Positions 8,025-16,776 of a stretch of DNA of 56,389 nucleotides are shown in pieces. Below the pieces are notes generated by a model. It did no database searches. It was not told where the DNA came from and worked only from the letters and a program-made list of their open reading frames with translations. Each line of letters begins with the position of its first letter. Position 1 is the stretch's first letter. The stretch covers positions 1 to 56,389 of the forward strand of contig CBDCLY010000013.1 in assembly GCA_965218715.1 (NCBI GenBank), read 5' to 3'. A program made the position numbers and the translations under genes. The stretch comes from CBDCLY01 sp965218715 (lineage in GTDB: Bacteria > Bacteroidota > Bacteroidia > Flavobacteriales_E > Vicingaceae).

Positions 8025-9932
8025 TTACTTCTCTTCTTCTTCATTCACTTCTTCGAAGTCAACATCGGTAACTTCTTCATCACCTGCAGCATTTTGGTCT
8101 TCACCAGCAGCTGGATCAGCTCCAGGAGCTCCACCTTGTTGGTACATTTCCTGAGATGCTTCTTGGAAGATTCCATTCAATTTCTCCATAGCTGGATCAA
8201 TTCCATCCAAATCTTTTACCTCATGAACTTTCTTCAATTCAGCTAAAGCTTCTTCAATCGGAGCCTTTTTATCAGCAGGAAGTTTGTCGCCAAATTCCTT
8301 CAGTTGCTTCTCTGTTTGGAAGATTAGGCTATCGGCTGCATTTAATTTGTCGATTTCCTCTTTCGCCTTCTTGTCGCTATCAGCATTTTCTTCTGCCTCT
8401 CGTTTCATTTTCTCAATTTCTTCATCACTTAATCCAGAAGATGCTTCGATTCGAATACTCTGCTCTTTTCCAGTCGCCTTGTCTTTTGCAGAAACATTTA
8501 GAATTCCATTAGAATCTATATCAAATGTTACTTCAACTTGAGGTACACCTCTAGGAGATGGAGGAATTCCATCTAAATGAAAACGTCCAATTGTTTTGTT
8601 TCCATTTGCCATTGGGCGTTCACCTTGTAGTACATGAATTTCAACAGTTGGCTGATTATCAGCAGCGGTTGAGAAAGTCTCTGACTTCTTAGTTGGAATT
8701 GTTGTATTGGATTCTATCAATTTAGTCATTACACCACCCATGGTTTCAATTCCTAAAGAAAGAGGAGTTACATCTAAAAGCAATACATCTTTTACTTCTC
8801 CTGTAAGCACACCTCCTTGAATTGCTGCTCCAATTGCAACTACTTCGTCTGGGTTAACTCCTTTTGAGGCTTCCTTCCCGAAGAAGCTTCTAACTGCATC
8901 TTGAATAGCAGGAATTCTAGTGGATCCTCCAACCAAAATAACCTCATCAATTTCACCGACTTTCATTCCAGCATTTTTCAATGCTGTTCTGCATGGCTCG
9001 ATTGTTCTTTTAATTAACTCATCAGCCAATTTCTCAAATTGCGCTCTGCTCAAGTTTCTAACCAAGTGCTTAGGTCCAGAAGCAGTTGCAGTTACGTAGG
9101 GTAAGTTTATTTCTGTTTGTGTTGTACTAGATAGCTCTACCTTGGCTTTTTCAGCAGCTTCTTTTAAACGCTGCAAGGCCATAGGGTCTTTTCTCAAATC
9201 AATGTCTTCATCATTAATGAACTCATTGGCCAACCAATCAATAATTACTTGGTCAAAATCGTCACCACCAAGGTGAGTATCTCCATCGGTAGATTTTACT
9301 TCAAAAACGCCATCGCCTAATTCTAGGATAGAAACATCATGAGTTCCACCACCACAATCAAAAACAACAATATTTACATCACTTGCCTTCTTATCTAAAC
9401 CATACGCTAATGAAGCAGCAGTTGGCTCGTTTATGATTCTTTTTACTTTTAATCCAGCAATTTCACCAGCTTCTTTAGTTGCTTGTCTTTGTGCATCGTT
9501 GAAATAAGCAGGAACGGTAATTACCGCTTCTGAAACACTAGTCCCAAGATAATCTTCTGCCGTTTTCTTCATTTTTTGAAGAATCATTGCCGAAATCTCT
9601 TGAGGAGTATATTTTCGATCATCAATTAAAACTCGAGGAGTATCGTTATCTCCTTTCACCACTTTATAAGGAACTCTTCCTGACTCCACTTGCACTTCAC
9701 TGAATTTATTACCCATGAATCTTTTGATCGAAGAGATCGTTTTTTCTGGGTTGGTGATGGCCTGACGTTTAGCTGGGTCTCCAACTTTTCTTTCACCATC
9801 TTCAATAAATGCTACAATCGAAGGTGTTGTTCTTTTTCCTTCGCTATTTGGAATAACCACAGGCTCATTACCTTCCATTACAGAAACGCAAGAATTGGTA
9901 GTTCCTAAATCAATTCCAATTATTTTACTCAT
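8025..9932 (-). CDS. dnaK: Hsp70 chaperone DnaK
   Basis: Full-length 635-residue Hsp70. The ATPase domain starts with IGIDLGTTNSCV and contains VPAYFNDAQRQATK and INEPTAASLAYGLDKK. The substrate domain and a C-terminal lid end in the usual acidic tail (EEVNEEEEK). It binds exposed hydrophobic segments of cytosolic proteins in an ATP cycle with DnaJ and GrpE, neither of which is adjacent. It is monocistronic with its own terminator. No CIRCE element was seen upstream; a short palindrome CATTG-t-CAATG lies at 9975-9985 in the leader region. Confidence 0.98.
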   Translation of the reverse strand: MSKIIGIDLGTTNSCVSVMEGNEPVVIPNSEGKRTTPSIVAFIEDGERKVGDPAKRQAITNPEKTISSIKRFMGNKFSEVQVESGRVPYKVVKGDNDTPRVLIDDRKYTPQEISAMILQKMKKTAEDYLGTSVSEAVITVPAYFNDAQRQATKEAGEIAGLKVKRIINEPTAASLAYGLDKKASDVNIVVFDCGGGTHDVSILELGDGVFEVKSTDGDTHLGGDDFDQVIIDWLANEFINDEDIDLRKDPMALQRLKEAAEKAKVELSSTTQTEINLPYVTATASGPKHLVRNLSRAQFEKLADELIKRTIEPCRTALKNAGMKVGEIDEVILVGGSTRIPAIQDAVRSFFGKEASKGVNPDEVVAIGAAIQGGVLTGEVKDVLLLDVTPLSLGIETMGGVMTKLIESNTTIPTKKSETFSTAADNQPTVEIHVLQGERPMANGNKTIGRFHLDGIPPSPRGVPQVEVTFDIDSNGILNVSAKDKATGKEQSIRIEASSGLSDEEIEKMKREAEENADSDKKAKEEIDKLNAADSLIFQTEKQLKEFGDKLPADKKAPIEEALAELKKVHEVKDLDGIDPAMEKLNGIFQEASQEMYQQGGAPGADPAAGEDQNAAGDEEVTDVDFEEVNEEEEK

Positions 9933-10054
9933 ATCTATTTTAGTTTAATCGTATTTCTTTATTTACGATCGGCCCATTGTCAATGAGTATGCCATTTGGA
10001 ATCGGCAAGATATTCAAGAAAAAATGTCAGAATAATGGGTTTATCACAAAGAAG

Positions 10055-10072
10055 TGGCATTTAATAATGCCA
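10055..10072 (-). terminator. Hairpin after the DUF4249 gene
   Basis: TGGCATT (10055-10061) pairs perfectly with AATGCCA (10066-10072) across a 4-nt loop, 12 nt after the stop codon at 10084. The following minus-strand sequence is only moderately T-rich (CTTCTTTG), so it may be a weak terminator or an mRNA 3' end structure. Confidence 0.45.
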
Positions 10073-10083
10073 TTGTGTCACCT

Positions 10084-11096
10084 TTATTGGATGGTAAAAT
10101 TGTGATTCCTAGTTAAGCCTGTGGCATTACCAGACACAAGTTCATCAATGGTTTCTTGCGCCATTTCTGTAAAGAACTGTGTACTTATTCTACTTGCAAA
10201 AAGACCAATTCCATTTTCAATATTGGTAAACTCTGGTCTAACTTGAGCAAGTCCGTCTATTGGTCCATTTATGTTTTGATAGAATGAATACTCTTGGTCA
10301 GCAGCAAATACCTCTATCATTAAATTATCTAGTTTAGGAATTTCCTTTTCAATATTACTGGTTACCGGAACTTTATTGGCAATGGTTTGAAAAAAACGCA
10401 AGGCCTGGGAAAATTAATTCAACCTCAATGTTATTTTCCAAATTAGTATTCGCTTACACTTCCTAATGGAATTTCAATTTGTCTTCTTATTTTATTAGAT
10501 GGACTTTGCACTTCATAGTAAATGAAATAAAGCCTTGCTTCAAATTTTGCAATACTAGACTTTAAGCCAAATTCAAAGTCATAATCTGAGAGTTTGACCA
10601 ACATTATTAATAAAACTAACTGTTCTACCAAATTGAACTTCAGGTTTATTCAAACTGAACATTTCCCATTGCAGTTGCTTTCCCTGAAGTTACTTTTCCA
10701 TCAGGTTGGATTACATTCAAGGCGATAGTTCGTCTCCAATAATTAAGGTGGTATCTATGTAATGGATGACGTTTTTTTCAGTCGAAAAAACACCAGGTTC
10801 TTTTGGTCTAGAAATTTAACCTTTCAATTGTCCAAACATGGCCCGATTTGTACATGAGTCAGTTTTACATCAATGTTATTATAAAATAGCCGATTGGCAT
10901 CTTGAGCTAAATCAATTGCACTTTGTCCATCTTCCAAAAAGGTTCTAGTAATTCTAACAAACTGAGTATCAGCATTGGCATTTAAAAGACCAAACACTAC
11001 TGTTGTGTCTTCATAATCTGCATTTAAATCAATTTCATTATCGCAAGCCATTAGGCTGGCAAATAATGCAATTAGGAAAAGGGCCTTTTTAATCAT
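10084..11096 (-). CDS. DUF4249 lipoprotein, reading frame broken by about eight one-base insertions
   Basis: The N-terminus is a lipoprotein signal with lipobox LMAC (Cys18), followed by the DUF4249 start pattern EIDLNADYEDTTVVFGLLN. Pieces continue through YRLNVIQPDGKVTSG, FGLKSSIAKFEARLYF, LRFFQTIANKVP and FTNIENGIGLFASR, the last being typical of the family's C-terminus. By codon-by-codon reading I can restore one frame by deleting single bases at about eight places. The 1013-nt span then becomes 1005 nt, which is 334 residues plus stop. All shifts are insertions, which points to sequence error. DUF4249 proteins usually sit beside a TonB-dependent receptor and are thought to be surface-exposed partners; no receptor gene is present here. 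The start is 73 nt from panB's, divergent. Confidence 0.8.
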
Positions 11097-11138
11097 GGAA
11101 GCGAAATTACCAATAAATCAAATTCTGAATCTATTTTG

Positions 11139-11146
11139 TAGCTTTG
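11139..11146 (+). promoter_or_regulatory. -7 element TAGCTTTG of panB
   Basis: Exact TAnnTTTG match 23 nt upstream of the panB ATG. No clear TTTG lies at the -33 position. Confidence 0.5.
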
Positions 11147-11169
11147 TTGAGACACAAAAATTTACTGCG

Positions 11170-11991
11170 ATGTCTACTGGACAAAAAATAAACGAGAAAA
11201 AGGTTACCACCCACGTATTACAAGAAATGAAAAGTCGTGGTGAAAAGATTTCCATGTTGACTTCCTATGATTATTCCATGGCGAAGATTGTTGATGCAGC
11301 TGGAATAGATGTCATTTTAGTTGGTGATTCCGCCTCTAATGTGATGGCAGGTCATGAAACAACATTGCCAATTACATTGGATCAGATGATTTATCATGCT
11401 TCTTCTGTTATCCGAGCAATTAACAGAGCGCTAGTGGTAGTAGACCTTCCATTTGGGGCCTATCAAGGAAATTCTAAGGAAGCACTTACCTCTTCTATAA
11501 GGATTATGAAGGAATCTGGTGCACATGCCGTTAAATTAGAAGGAGGTTCTGAAGTATTAGAATCGGTTAAAAGGATTCTTTCTGCTGGAATTCCGGTAAT
11601 GGGGCATCTGGGCTTAACCCCACAATCCATATATAAATTCGGGACATACGTGGTAAGGGCAAAAGAAAAAGAAGAAGCCGATAAATTAATTGCAGATGCT
11701 AAAGCCCTTGAAGAAGCTGGATGTTTCGCAATTGTATTAGAAAAGATTCCAGCTGAATTGGCCCAATTGGTTGCTAAATCTGTTCAAATTCCAATAATAG
11801 GAATAGGTGCTGGAGGAGATGTTGATGGCCAGGTTCTTGTAATTCATGACATGTTAGGAATCAATCAAGACTTTAGTCCTCGGTTTTTAAGAAGATACAA
11901 TAGCTTGTATACCAGCATTAAAGATTCGGTTGAAAATTACATAAGTGATGTAAAATCCTTAAATTTTCCAAATGAAAAGGAGCAGTATTAA
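11170..11991 (+). CDS. panB: 3-methyl-2-oxobutanoate hydroxymethyltransferase
   Basis: Ketopantoate hydroxymethyltransferase, the first step of pantothenate (coenzyme A) synthesis, using methylene-tetrahydrofolate. The blocks SMLTSYDYSMAKIVD, VGDSASNVMAGHETT, VKLEGG and GHLGLTPQS are diagnostic. I place the start at MSTGQK (273 residues, normal for the family); the frame is open 25 codons further upstream, but that stretch has no homology-like features and would run over the -7 element. The 3' end overlaps the next gene by 20 nt. Confidence 0.95.
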   Translation: MSTGQKINEKKVTTHVLQEMKSRGEKISMLTSYDYSMAKIVDAAGIDVILVGDSASNVMAGHETTLPITLDQMIYHASSVIRAINRALVVVDLPFGAYQGNSKEALTSSIRIMKESGAHAVKLEGGSEVLESVKRILSAGIPVMGHLGLTPQSIYKFGTYVVRAKEKEEADKLIADAKALEEAGCFAIVLEKIPAELAQLVAKSVQIPIIGIGAGGDVDGQVLVIHDMLGINQDFSPRFLRRYNSLYTSIKDSVENYISDVKSLNFPNEKEQY

Positions 11992-13624
11992 TTCCATCTT
12001 TAGTTTTTGTTCACCTTTCATATTGTATGCTTTCCTTTTTATCCCATTTTTTTCCCAAGCTCAATACATAGAGGAATATCCCATTAATCAAGGCAATGCC
12101 AATAAGATGATGGAGATTAAGAATTATCCTGAAGCGGTTCGAATATTCAAAGCACTTCTTGAAGAAAAACCCAATAACATTGACTATAAACATCAACTTG
12201 GGCTTGCCTATGTTCATTCAAACATCAACCAAGAAAGAGGTTTAAGCTTATTAGAAGAAGTGGCCAAATCTGCAAATGCTCCTGATGATATGGACAAAGA
12301 TTTAGCTTTAGCCTATTTTAAGAATTACGAATTTGATAAGTCTAGTTCGCTTTATTCCTCATTGCTCGCAAGTACTACAGATTCTTCAAAAGCGGCTCTT
12401 TTTAAAGATGGAATAGCCAATTGCAAAACTGCTTCAAAAATTGTTCAACATCCAGTACCCATTCGATTTGAGAATCTTGGAAATAGAGTAAATTCTATTG
12501 CTCCCGATTACTTGCCTTTGGTTACTCCTGATGAGTCCATGATTATTTTCACTACCAAGCGAAAAGGAGTTGTTGGGAATCTATATGATTATAGTGGTTA
12601 TCGAACCTCAGATATTTATTTAGCCAAACATCGAGGGAACAAATATTCAAAAGCGAGATCGATTGGTAGTCCGAATACATACGGAAATGAAGAATCTGCA
12701 GGAACTTCAGAAAATGGAAGATACATGAGTTATCATGTAGATAGTGATGATAGTTATAGTGATTTATTCATTAGTGAAAAAGGCAGACGCTCATACATGC
12801 CCCCAAAAGATTTCGCAAGCAAAACGGTAAACACTAAAGACAATGAACCTGGAGGATCTTTAAACAACGATGGAACTGTACTCTACTTTTGCAGCAATAG
12901 AGATGGTGGATTTGGGGGATACGACATTTATATGGTGAGAAGACTGCCCAATAATGATTGGGGAGAGGCAATAAATCTAGGCCCAAACATCAATACAGCT
13001 AAAGATGAGAAATACCCATTTATTAGAAACAATGAAAAAGAAATCTACTTTAGTTCAAACGGACATAAAGGAATGGGTGGCTTGGATTTGTTTAAAAGTG
13101 TTTGGATTGATGATGAATGGACAAGCCCAGTAAATTTAGGATATCCCATCAATACCACGAGCGACGATGCTAGCATTTGCTTCACAGAGAATCCTCGGTA
13201 TGCATACATCGCAGCCTCTCGACCAGGCGGTGAAGGAGATCTAGATATTTATAGAATTGTGTTTGAAGATAAAAGAGAGGAGCTATGTTTGGTAAATGTT
13301 AATTTAATCTATGCCGATTCTAGCAGCGCTAACTTTGAAGTTCAAGTTGATGTTATTGACAGAGACACAGAAGACATTGTTGGAAACTACTTTTTTCAGC
13401 CTAAAAAAGGAAAATTACATGCCATTTTACCTCCTGGCAAATACCGATTAGAAATTTTTGAAAATGAAAACTATCATGATGTTGAACAAAAATTCAACAT
13501 TAACGACAAAAATGATTTCATATCAAACTTAAATATCGATTTGATGGTAAAGCTTAAACCACCTCCTGTTAATCAAGTAAAACCCACCGAATCGGGAGAG
13601 ACTCCTAGTAAGTTAGAAGAATAA
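11972..13624 (+). CDS. Secreted TPR and PD40 beta-propeller protein
   Basis: A 550-residue protein. After a signal sequence (to about residue 30, FSQAQ) come TPR-like helices (residues 40-140). Then PD40/WD40-like propeller blades follow (about 180-425), with repeated PDGS-like and CSNRDGGFGGYDIY, SSNGHKGMGGLDLF and ASRPGGEGDLDIY motifs. A carboxypeptidase-regulatory-like beta domain (about 435-525) and a Pro-rich tail end the protein. The order resembles the periplasmic T9SS/gliding protein PorE, but the C-terminal OmpA peptidoglycan-binding domain is absent, so it is a shorter relative. It overlaps panB by 20 nt and abuts the next gene. Confidence 0.8.
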   Translation: MKRSSINSIFSFCSPFILYAFLFIPFFSQAQYIEEYPINQGNANKMMEIKNYPEAVRIFKALLEEKPNNIDYKHQLGLAYVHSNINQERGLSLLEEVAKSANAPDDMDKDLALAYFKNYEFDKSSSLYSSLLASTTDSSKAALFKDGIANCKTASKIVQHPVPIRFENLGNRVNSIAPDYLPLVTPDESMIIFTTKRKGVVGNLYDYSGYRTSDIYLAKHRGNKYSKARSIGSPNTYGNEESAGTSENGRYMSYHVDSDDSYSDLFISEKGRRSYMPPKDFASKTVNTKDNEPGGSLNNDGTVLYFCSNRDGGFGGYDIYMVRRLPNNDWGEAINLGPNINTAKDEKYPFIRNNEKEIYFSSNGHKGMGGLDLFKSVWIDDEWTSPVNLGYPINTTSDDASICFTENPRYAYIAASRPGGEGDLDIYRIVFEDKREELCLVNVNLIYADSSSANFEVQVDVIDRDTEDIVGNYFFQPKKGKLHAILPPGKYRLEIFENENYHDVEQKFNINDKNDFISNLNIDLMVKLKPPPVNQVKPTESGETPSKLEE

Positions 13625-14308
13625 ATGAATATAGAAGTAATTTATGAGGACAACCACCTTATTGCCCTCAATAAACCTTCAGGAATGTTGGTGCAAGGTG
13701 ATAAAACAGGAGATCTTCCACTAGTTGATTGGTGCAAAAATTATCTGAAAAAGAAATACAATAAACCAGGTGATGCCTATTTGGGTCTACCTCATCGCCT
13801 AGATCGCCCCACAAGTGGCATTGTAATAATGGCTAAAACGAGCAAAGCTTTGGTAAGGTTAAATGCCTATTTTGAGAAAAAGACCATTCAAAAAACATAT
13901 TGGGCAATCACTGGTGGCCTTCCACCAAAAGAAAGCGATACTCTTGTTCACTATTTGTTAAGAAACCCTGCCAAGAATAAATCTATTGCCCATCAGAAAG
14001 AAGTTGAAGGCTCAAAAAGAGCGGAATTAAGCTATAAGGTGTTAAAGCATTTTGACTTTTATCACCTTTTAGAAATCAAACCTAAAACTGGAAGGCATCA
14101 TCAAATTAGATCCCAATTATCTGCCATTTCTTGTCCGATTAAAGGCGACTTAAAATATGGGTTCAATCGGTCCAATAAGGATGCGAGCATTCATTTACAT
14201 GCAAGGTCACTCTCTTTTATTCACCCTGTTAAGAAAGAGGAAATTGAATTATTTGCCAAACCCAATCAAAAAGATCCCTTGTGGAAAGAGTCATTAAAAC
14301 ATCACTAA
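13625..14308 (+). CDS. RluA-family pseudouridine synthase
   Basis: A 227-residue enzyme isomerising uridine to pseudouridine in RNA. The catalytic motif HRLDRPTSG is present with Asp60. The later block LEIKPKTGRHHQIRSQL is typical of the RluA/RluD group. There is no N-terminal S4 domain, and target specificity (rRNA or tRNA) cannot be told from sequence. The ATG follows the stop of the PD40 gene directly, and the 3' end overlaps arfB, which is convergent, by 4 nt. Confidence 0.9.
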   Translation: MNIEVIYEDNHLIALNKPSGMLVQGDKTGDLPLVDWCKNYLKKKYNKPGDAYLGLPHRLDRPTSGIVIMAKTSKALVRLNAYFEKKTIQKTYWAITGGLPPKESDTLVHYLLRNPAKNKSIAHQKEVEGSKRAELSYKVLKHFDFYHLLEIKPKTGRHHQIRSQLSAISCPIKGDLKYGFNRSNKDASIHLHARSLSFIHPVKKEEIELFAKPNQKDPLWKESLKHH

Positions 14309-14709
14309 ATTTTTCTTCTTGTCTTTTTTAATTCAGATCGATGTTTTTTAGTTTGTAAACGTTTTCTTTTAACCGCTCTAGGGATTGAAGTTGATATTCT
14401 TTTAGCCTCTACTCTTAATCCTTCGGTCACCATTTCAAACAATCGTTCCAATGCAATCTTTTTATTGCGGAATTGGCTTCGACTATCACTCGCCTGAATT
14501 ATTATTGTGCTATCCTGACTTAATCTCGGCTTTAGAATTTTAAGCAATAGATCTATTTCTGCTTCACCGAAGGCTTTACTATCTGAAATGTTCCACCTTA
14601 AGCTAACTTGAGTAGAAGTTTTGTTTACATGTTGACCACCTTTACCGCTGCTTTTAGAAAAAACGAATTCGCATTCGGAAGAGATTTCTTTTTTATTAAG
14701 CATAGTCAT
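14305..14709 (-). CDS. arfB: Alternative ribosome-rescue factor ArfB (YaeJ)
   Basis: A 134-residue release-factor-like peptidyl-tRNA hydrolase that frees ribosomes stalled at mRNA ends. The catalytic GGQ is at residues 24-26 in SGKGGQHVNKT. The basic C-terminal tail (KRKRLQTKKHRSELKKTRRK), which enters the empty mRNA channel in this family, is present. It lacks the codon-reading domains of RF1/RF2, as expected. Alternative starts MTM and ML differ by two residues. Confidence 0.93.
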   Translation of the reverse strand: MTMLNKKEISSECEFVFSKSSGKGGQHVNKTSTQVSLRWNISDSKAFGEAEIDLLLKILKPRLSQDSTIIIQASDSRSQFRNKKIALERLFEMVTEGLRVEAKRISTSIPRAVKRKRLQTKKHRSELKKTRRKI

Positions 14710-14748
14710 TTCTTTTATTAAAACCGCAATGATAAATGCAAAGAAAAG

Positions 14749-14756
14749 TATCTTTG
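14749..14756 (+). promoter_or_regulatory. -7 element TATCTTTG of the four-gene cassette
   Basis: Exact TAnnTTTG match, 22 nt upstream of the ATG at 14779. The -33 region is only T-rich. Confidence 0.5.
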
Positions 14757-14778
14757 TACTAATTGAAAAAATACAATT

Positions 14779-15246
14779 ATGCCAACAGAGATTGAAAAAT
14801 TAAATGATGAAGACCGAAAGGTAATTCTTAGAGCACCAGCAATTGTTGCAATACTAGCCGCTATTTCTGATGATGGGCAAGTGAGTGAAGGAGAAAAAGC
14901 CGAATCGGTAAAGCTCGCTCACTTAAGAACGTATACTTCAGCACCTATTTTACACAATTATTACCAAAGAGTAGATGCCCATTTTGAGGACAATTTCAAT
15001 GACATAATGAGCAGACTTCCTGAGTCTTGGGAAGAAAAAGAAGCATTTCTTAAAAGTCGTGTTGAGGCCATTAATTCAATTTTGCCAAAACTAAATGACA
15101 TTTATGCAAAAGAATTGGTGCTAAGCTTACGCTCATTCTCAAAACATGTTTTTAAGTCGAATTCAAGCTTTTTAGAATTTTTTATTCTTCCTATGCTTAT
15201 GAATAAGGTAGACCAAGAGGGCTTTGATCCGAAAATAGGGAAGTGA
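14779..15246 (+). CDS. TerB-like helical protein
   Basis: A soluble 155-residue alpha-helical protein without a signal peptide. The pattern of a hydrophobic helix followed by a D-D-x-Q-x-S-x-x-E turn (AAISDDGQVSEGEKAESVKLA, split across residues 27-48) recalls TerB-type tellurite-resistance folds. I treat this as a fold-level guess only. It is the first of four genes joined by 4-nt overlaps; its TGA overlaps the GTG of the SixA-like gene. Confidence 0.6.
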   Translation: MPTEIEKLNDEDRKVILRAPAIVAILAAISDDGQVSEGEKAESVKLAHLRTYTSAPILHNYYQRVDAHFEDNFNDIMSRLPESWEEKEAFLKSRVEAINSILPKLNDIYAKELVLSLRSFSKHVFKSNSSFLEFFILPMLMNKVDQEGFDPKIGK

Positions 15247-15731
15247 AAACGCTTGTCTTAATAAGGCATGCAAAGTCTAGTTGGAAAAACTCCAAACTTT
15301 CCGACCATGAAAGACCGCTTAATAACAGAGGAAAAGGAGACGCACCCTTATTGGCAGAACGATTGAGGAAAATATCTTTGATTCCTGACCTTTTAATCTC
15401 CAGCTCAGCAAAAAGAGCAATAGAAACGGCTAACTTTTTCATATCGGCGTTTGAAGATATTGAATCAAGTATAGTAGTTCCATCATTCTATGAATCAAGC
15501 CTAGAAATATCCTATGACATCATCCATAATATTGCAGAATCACATTCAATCGTTTTTCTAGTAGGCCATAACCCAATAATTCAATTCCTATCTGAAGATT
15601 TATGTGGGCAAAATTTAGGTCATGTGCCTACTTGCAGCGCAATTAGCATTCAGTTTCATGTAGACACTTGGCAAGCTGTATCTAAGAATTTAGGAGTGCT
15701 TAGTCATTTTGATTATCCTAAAAAAACATGA
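15243..15731 (+). CDS. SixA-like histidine phosphatase
   Basis: A 162-residue member of the histidine phosphatase superfamily. The RHG-type motif is LIRHAKSSW with the nucleophile His9; a second His lies in VGHNP. SixA of E. coli removes phosphate from histidine of phosphorelay or PTS proteins; whether this is the substrate here is unknown. The start is GTG, overlapping the previous stop as GTGA. The stop overlaps the next ATG as ATGA. Confidence 0.85.
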   Translation: MKTLVLIRHAKSSWKNSKLSDHERPLNNRGKGDAPLLAERLRKISLIPDLLISSSAKRAIETANFFISAFEDIESSIVVPSFYESSLEISYDIIHNIAESHSIVFLVGHNPIIQFLSEDLCGQNLGHVPTCSAISIQFHVDTWQAVSKNLGVLSHFDYPKKT

Positions 15732-16288
15732 AGTTGAGTAAAAAGATTGGATTAATAGTATTGTCGGGTTTTATGCTCTATTTGGGCATTGAACTTTCAA
15801 TGATCATGTGGAATTCTTCTGATTCATTTTCGTTAATAGAAAATTGTTTCTTATCTGCTCTTATCAACCTTTATTACACAGGCTTTTTTGCATTTCTAGG
15901 CTTTGCATTGCCCAGTTCTAAAATCCTTCCAAGTCGGTTTTATACTATAGGAAATGATCCATACAATTTCTTATATCAAATATTGGGAGGAAAATACTTT
16001 CGGCTTTTTTTATTGGCTACCTTTTGGAGGAATAAAGCGAAACAAAAGAGCTTTTTTTCAGGATTTAAGAATGGACTTCATTCTTTTGTTTTCGAAAGTA
16101 AACAAGCGGAATTTGGACATCTAATGGCATTCATTTTTATAGCCCTTTTTTCTATAATAATGGCATATAAAGGTCACTTAGGCTTTGTAATTATCTGTTC
16201 AGGCATTAACATCATATTCAATTTCTATCCCATTTTACTTCAAAGAAGACATAGAATTAGAATAAATCGAATAACTTCGAGATTATGA
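15728..16288 (+). CDS. Membrane protein resembling the CrtO-type carotenoid acyltransferase family
   Basis: A 186-residue protein with about four membrane segments (residues 8-27, 44-62, 135-153 and 154-172). The C-terminal pattern N-x-Y-P-x-L-x-Q-R-x-x-R-x-R recalls the glycosyl-4,4'-diaponeurosporenoate acyltransferase (CrtO) family, which is widespread in Bacteroidota. No carotenoid genes are nearby, so the substrate is open. It is coupled by ATGA overlaps at both ends. Confidence 0.5.
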   Translation: MKLSKKIGLIVLSGFMLYLGIELSMIMWNSSDSFSLIENCFLSALINLYYTGFFAFLGFALPSSKILPSRFYTIGNDPYNFLYQILGGKYFRLFLLATFWRNKAKQKSFFSGFKNGLHSFVFESKQAEFGHLMAFIFIALFSIIMAYKGHLGFVIICSGINIIFNFYPILLQRRHRIRINRITSRL

Positions 16289-16776
16289 AAAGTTATTTTA
16301 TTGTGTTAATCCTGATTCTCAAAAGTTCCTTAGCATTTTCTCAGGAGGAAAATCTTGGACCTACTTCCTTTGATTTTTGGATAGGCAATTGGGAAGTTAG
16401 TTGGATTGGACCTGATAGTACCCTAATTCATGGTAGCAATAAAATCATCCAAATTGCTGATGGAAAAGTTATTCAAGAAAATTTTGAGGATCCCAATACT
16501 GGATTCAAAGGGACTAGTATTTCTGTTTTTAATCCCAATAGTAAAACTTGGCACCAGGCTTGGGCTGATAACCAAGGTTCTTATTATGATTTCATAGGCA
16601 TTGAGGTCAATAATCAACCAGCGTTTAGTACAGACCAAACTTTAAAGAAGATTCAGAGAATGTTATTTAAATCCATTTCAGAGAATGAGTTTATCTGGGA
16701 TTGGGAAACTTCTTTAGATTCTGGTGAATCCTTTCAATTAAGTTGGAGAATAAATTATAAGAGAATTAAACCTTAA
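16285..16776 (+). CDS. Secreted lipocalin-like/DUF1579-like protein
   Basis: A 163-residue protein with a signal peptide (about residues 1-19, cleavage near AFS-QE). The mature part starts FDFWIGNWEVSW, the usual opening of DUF1579-like beta-barrel proteins in this phylum, and is rich in alternating beta-strand patterns. Function is unknown. It is the last gene of the four-gene cassette; its 3' end overlaps ilvE (convergent) by 11 nt. Confidence 0.65.
   Translation: MKSYFIVLILILKSSLAFSQEENLGPTSFDFWIGNWEVSWIGPDSTLIHGSNKIIQIADGKVIQENFEDPNTGFKGTSISVFNPNSKTWHQAWADNQGSYYDFIGIEVNNQPAFSTDQTLKKIQRMLFKSISENEFIWDWETSLDSGESFQLSWRINYKRIKP

Noticed and set aside
9975..9985. CATTG-t-CAATG palindrome upstream of dnaK as a heat-shock operator
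   Set aside because: Too short and unlike CIRCE; no regulator gene nearby. Kept only as a remark in the dnaK entry.
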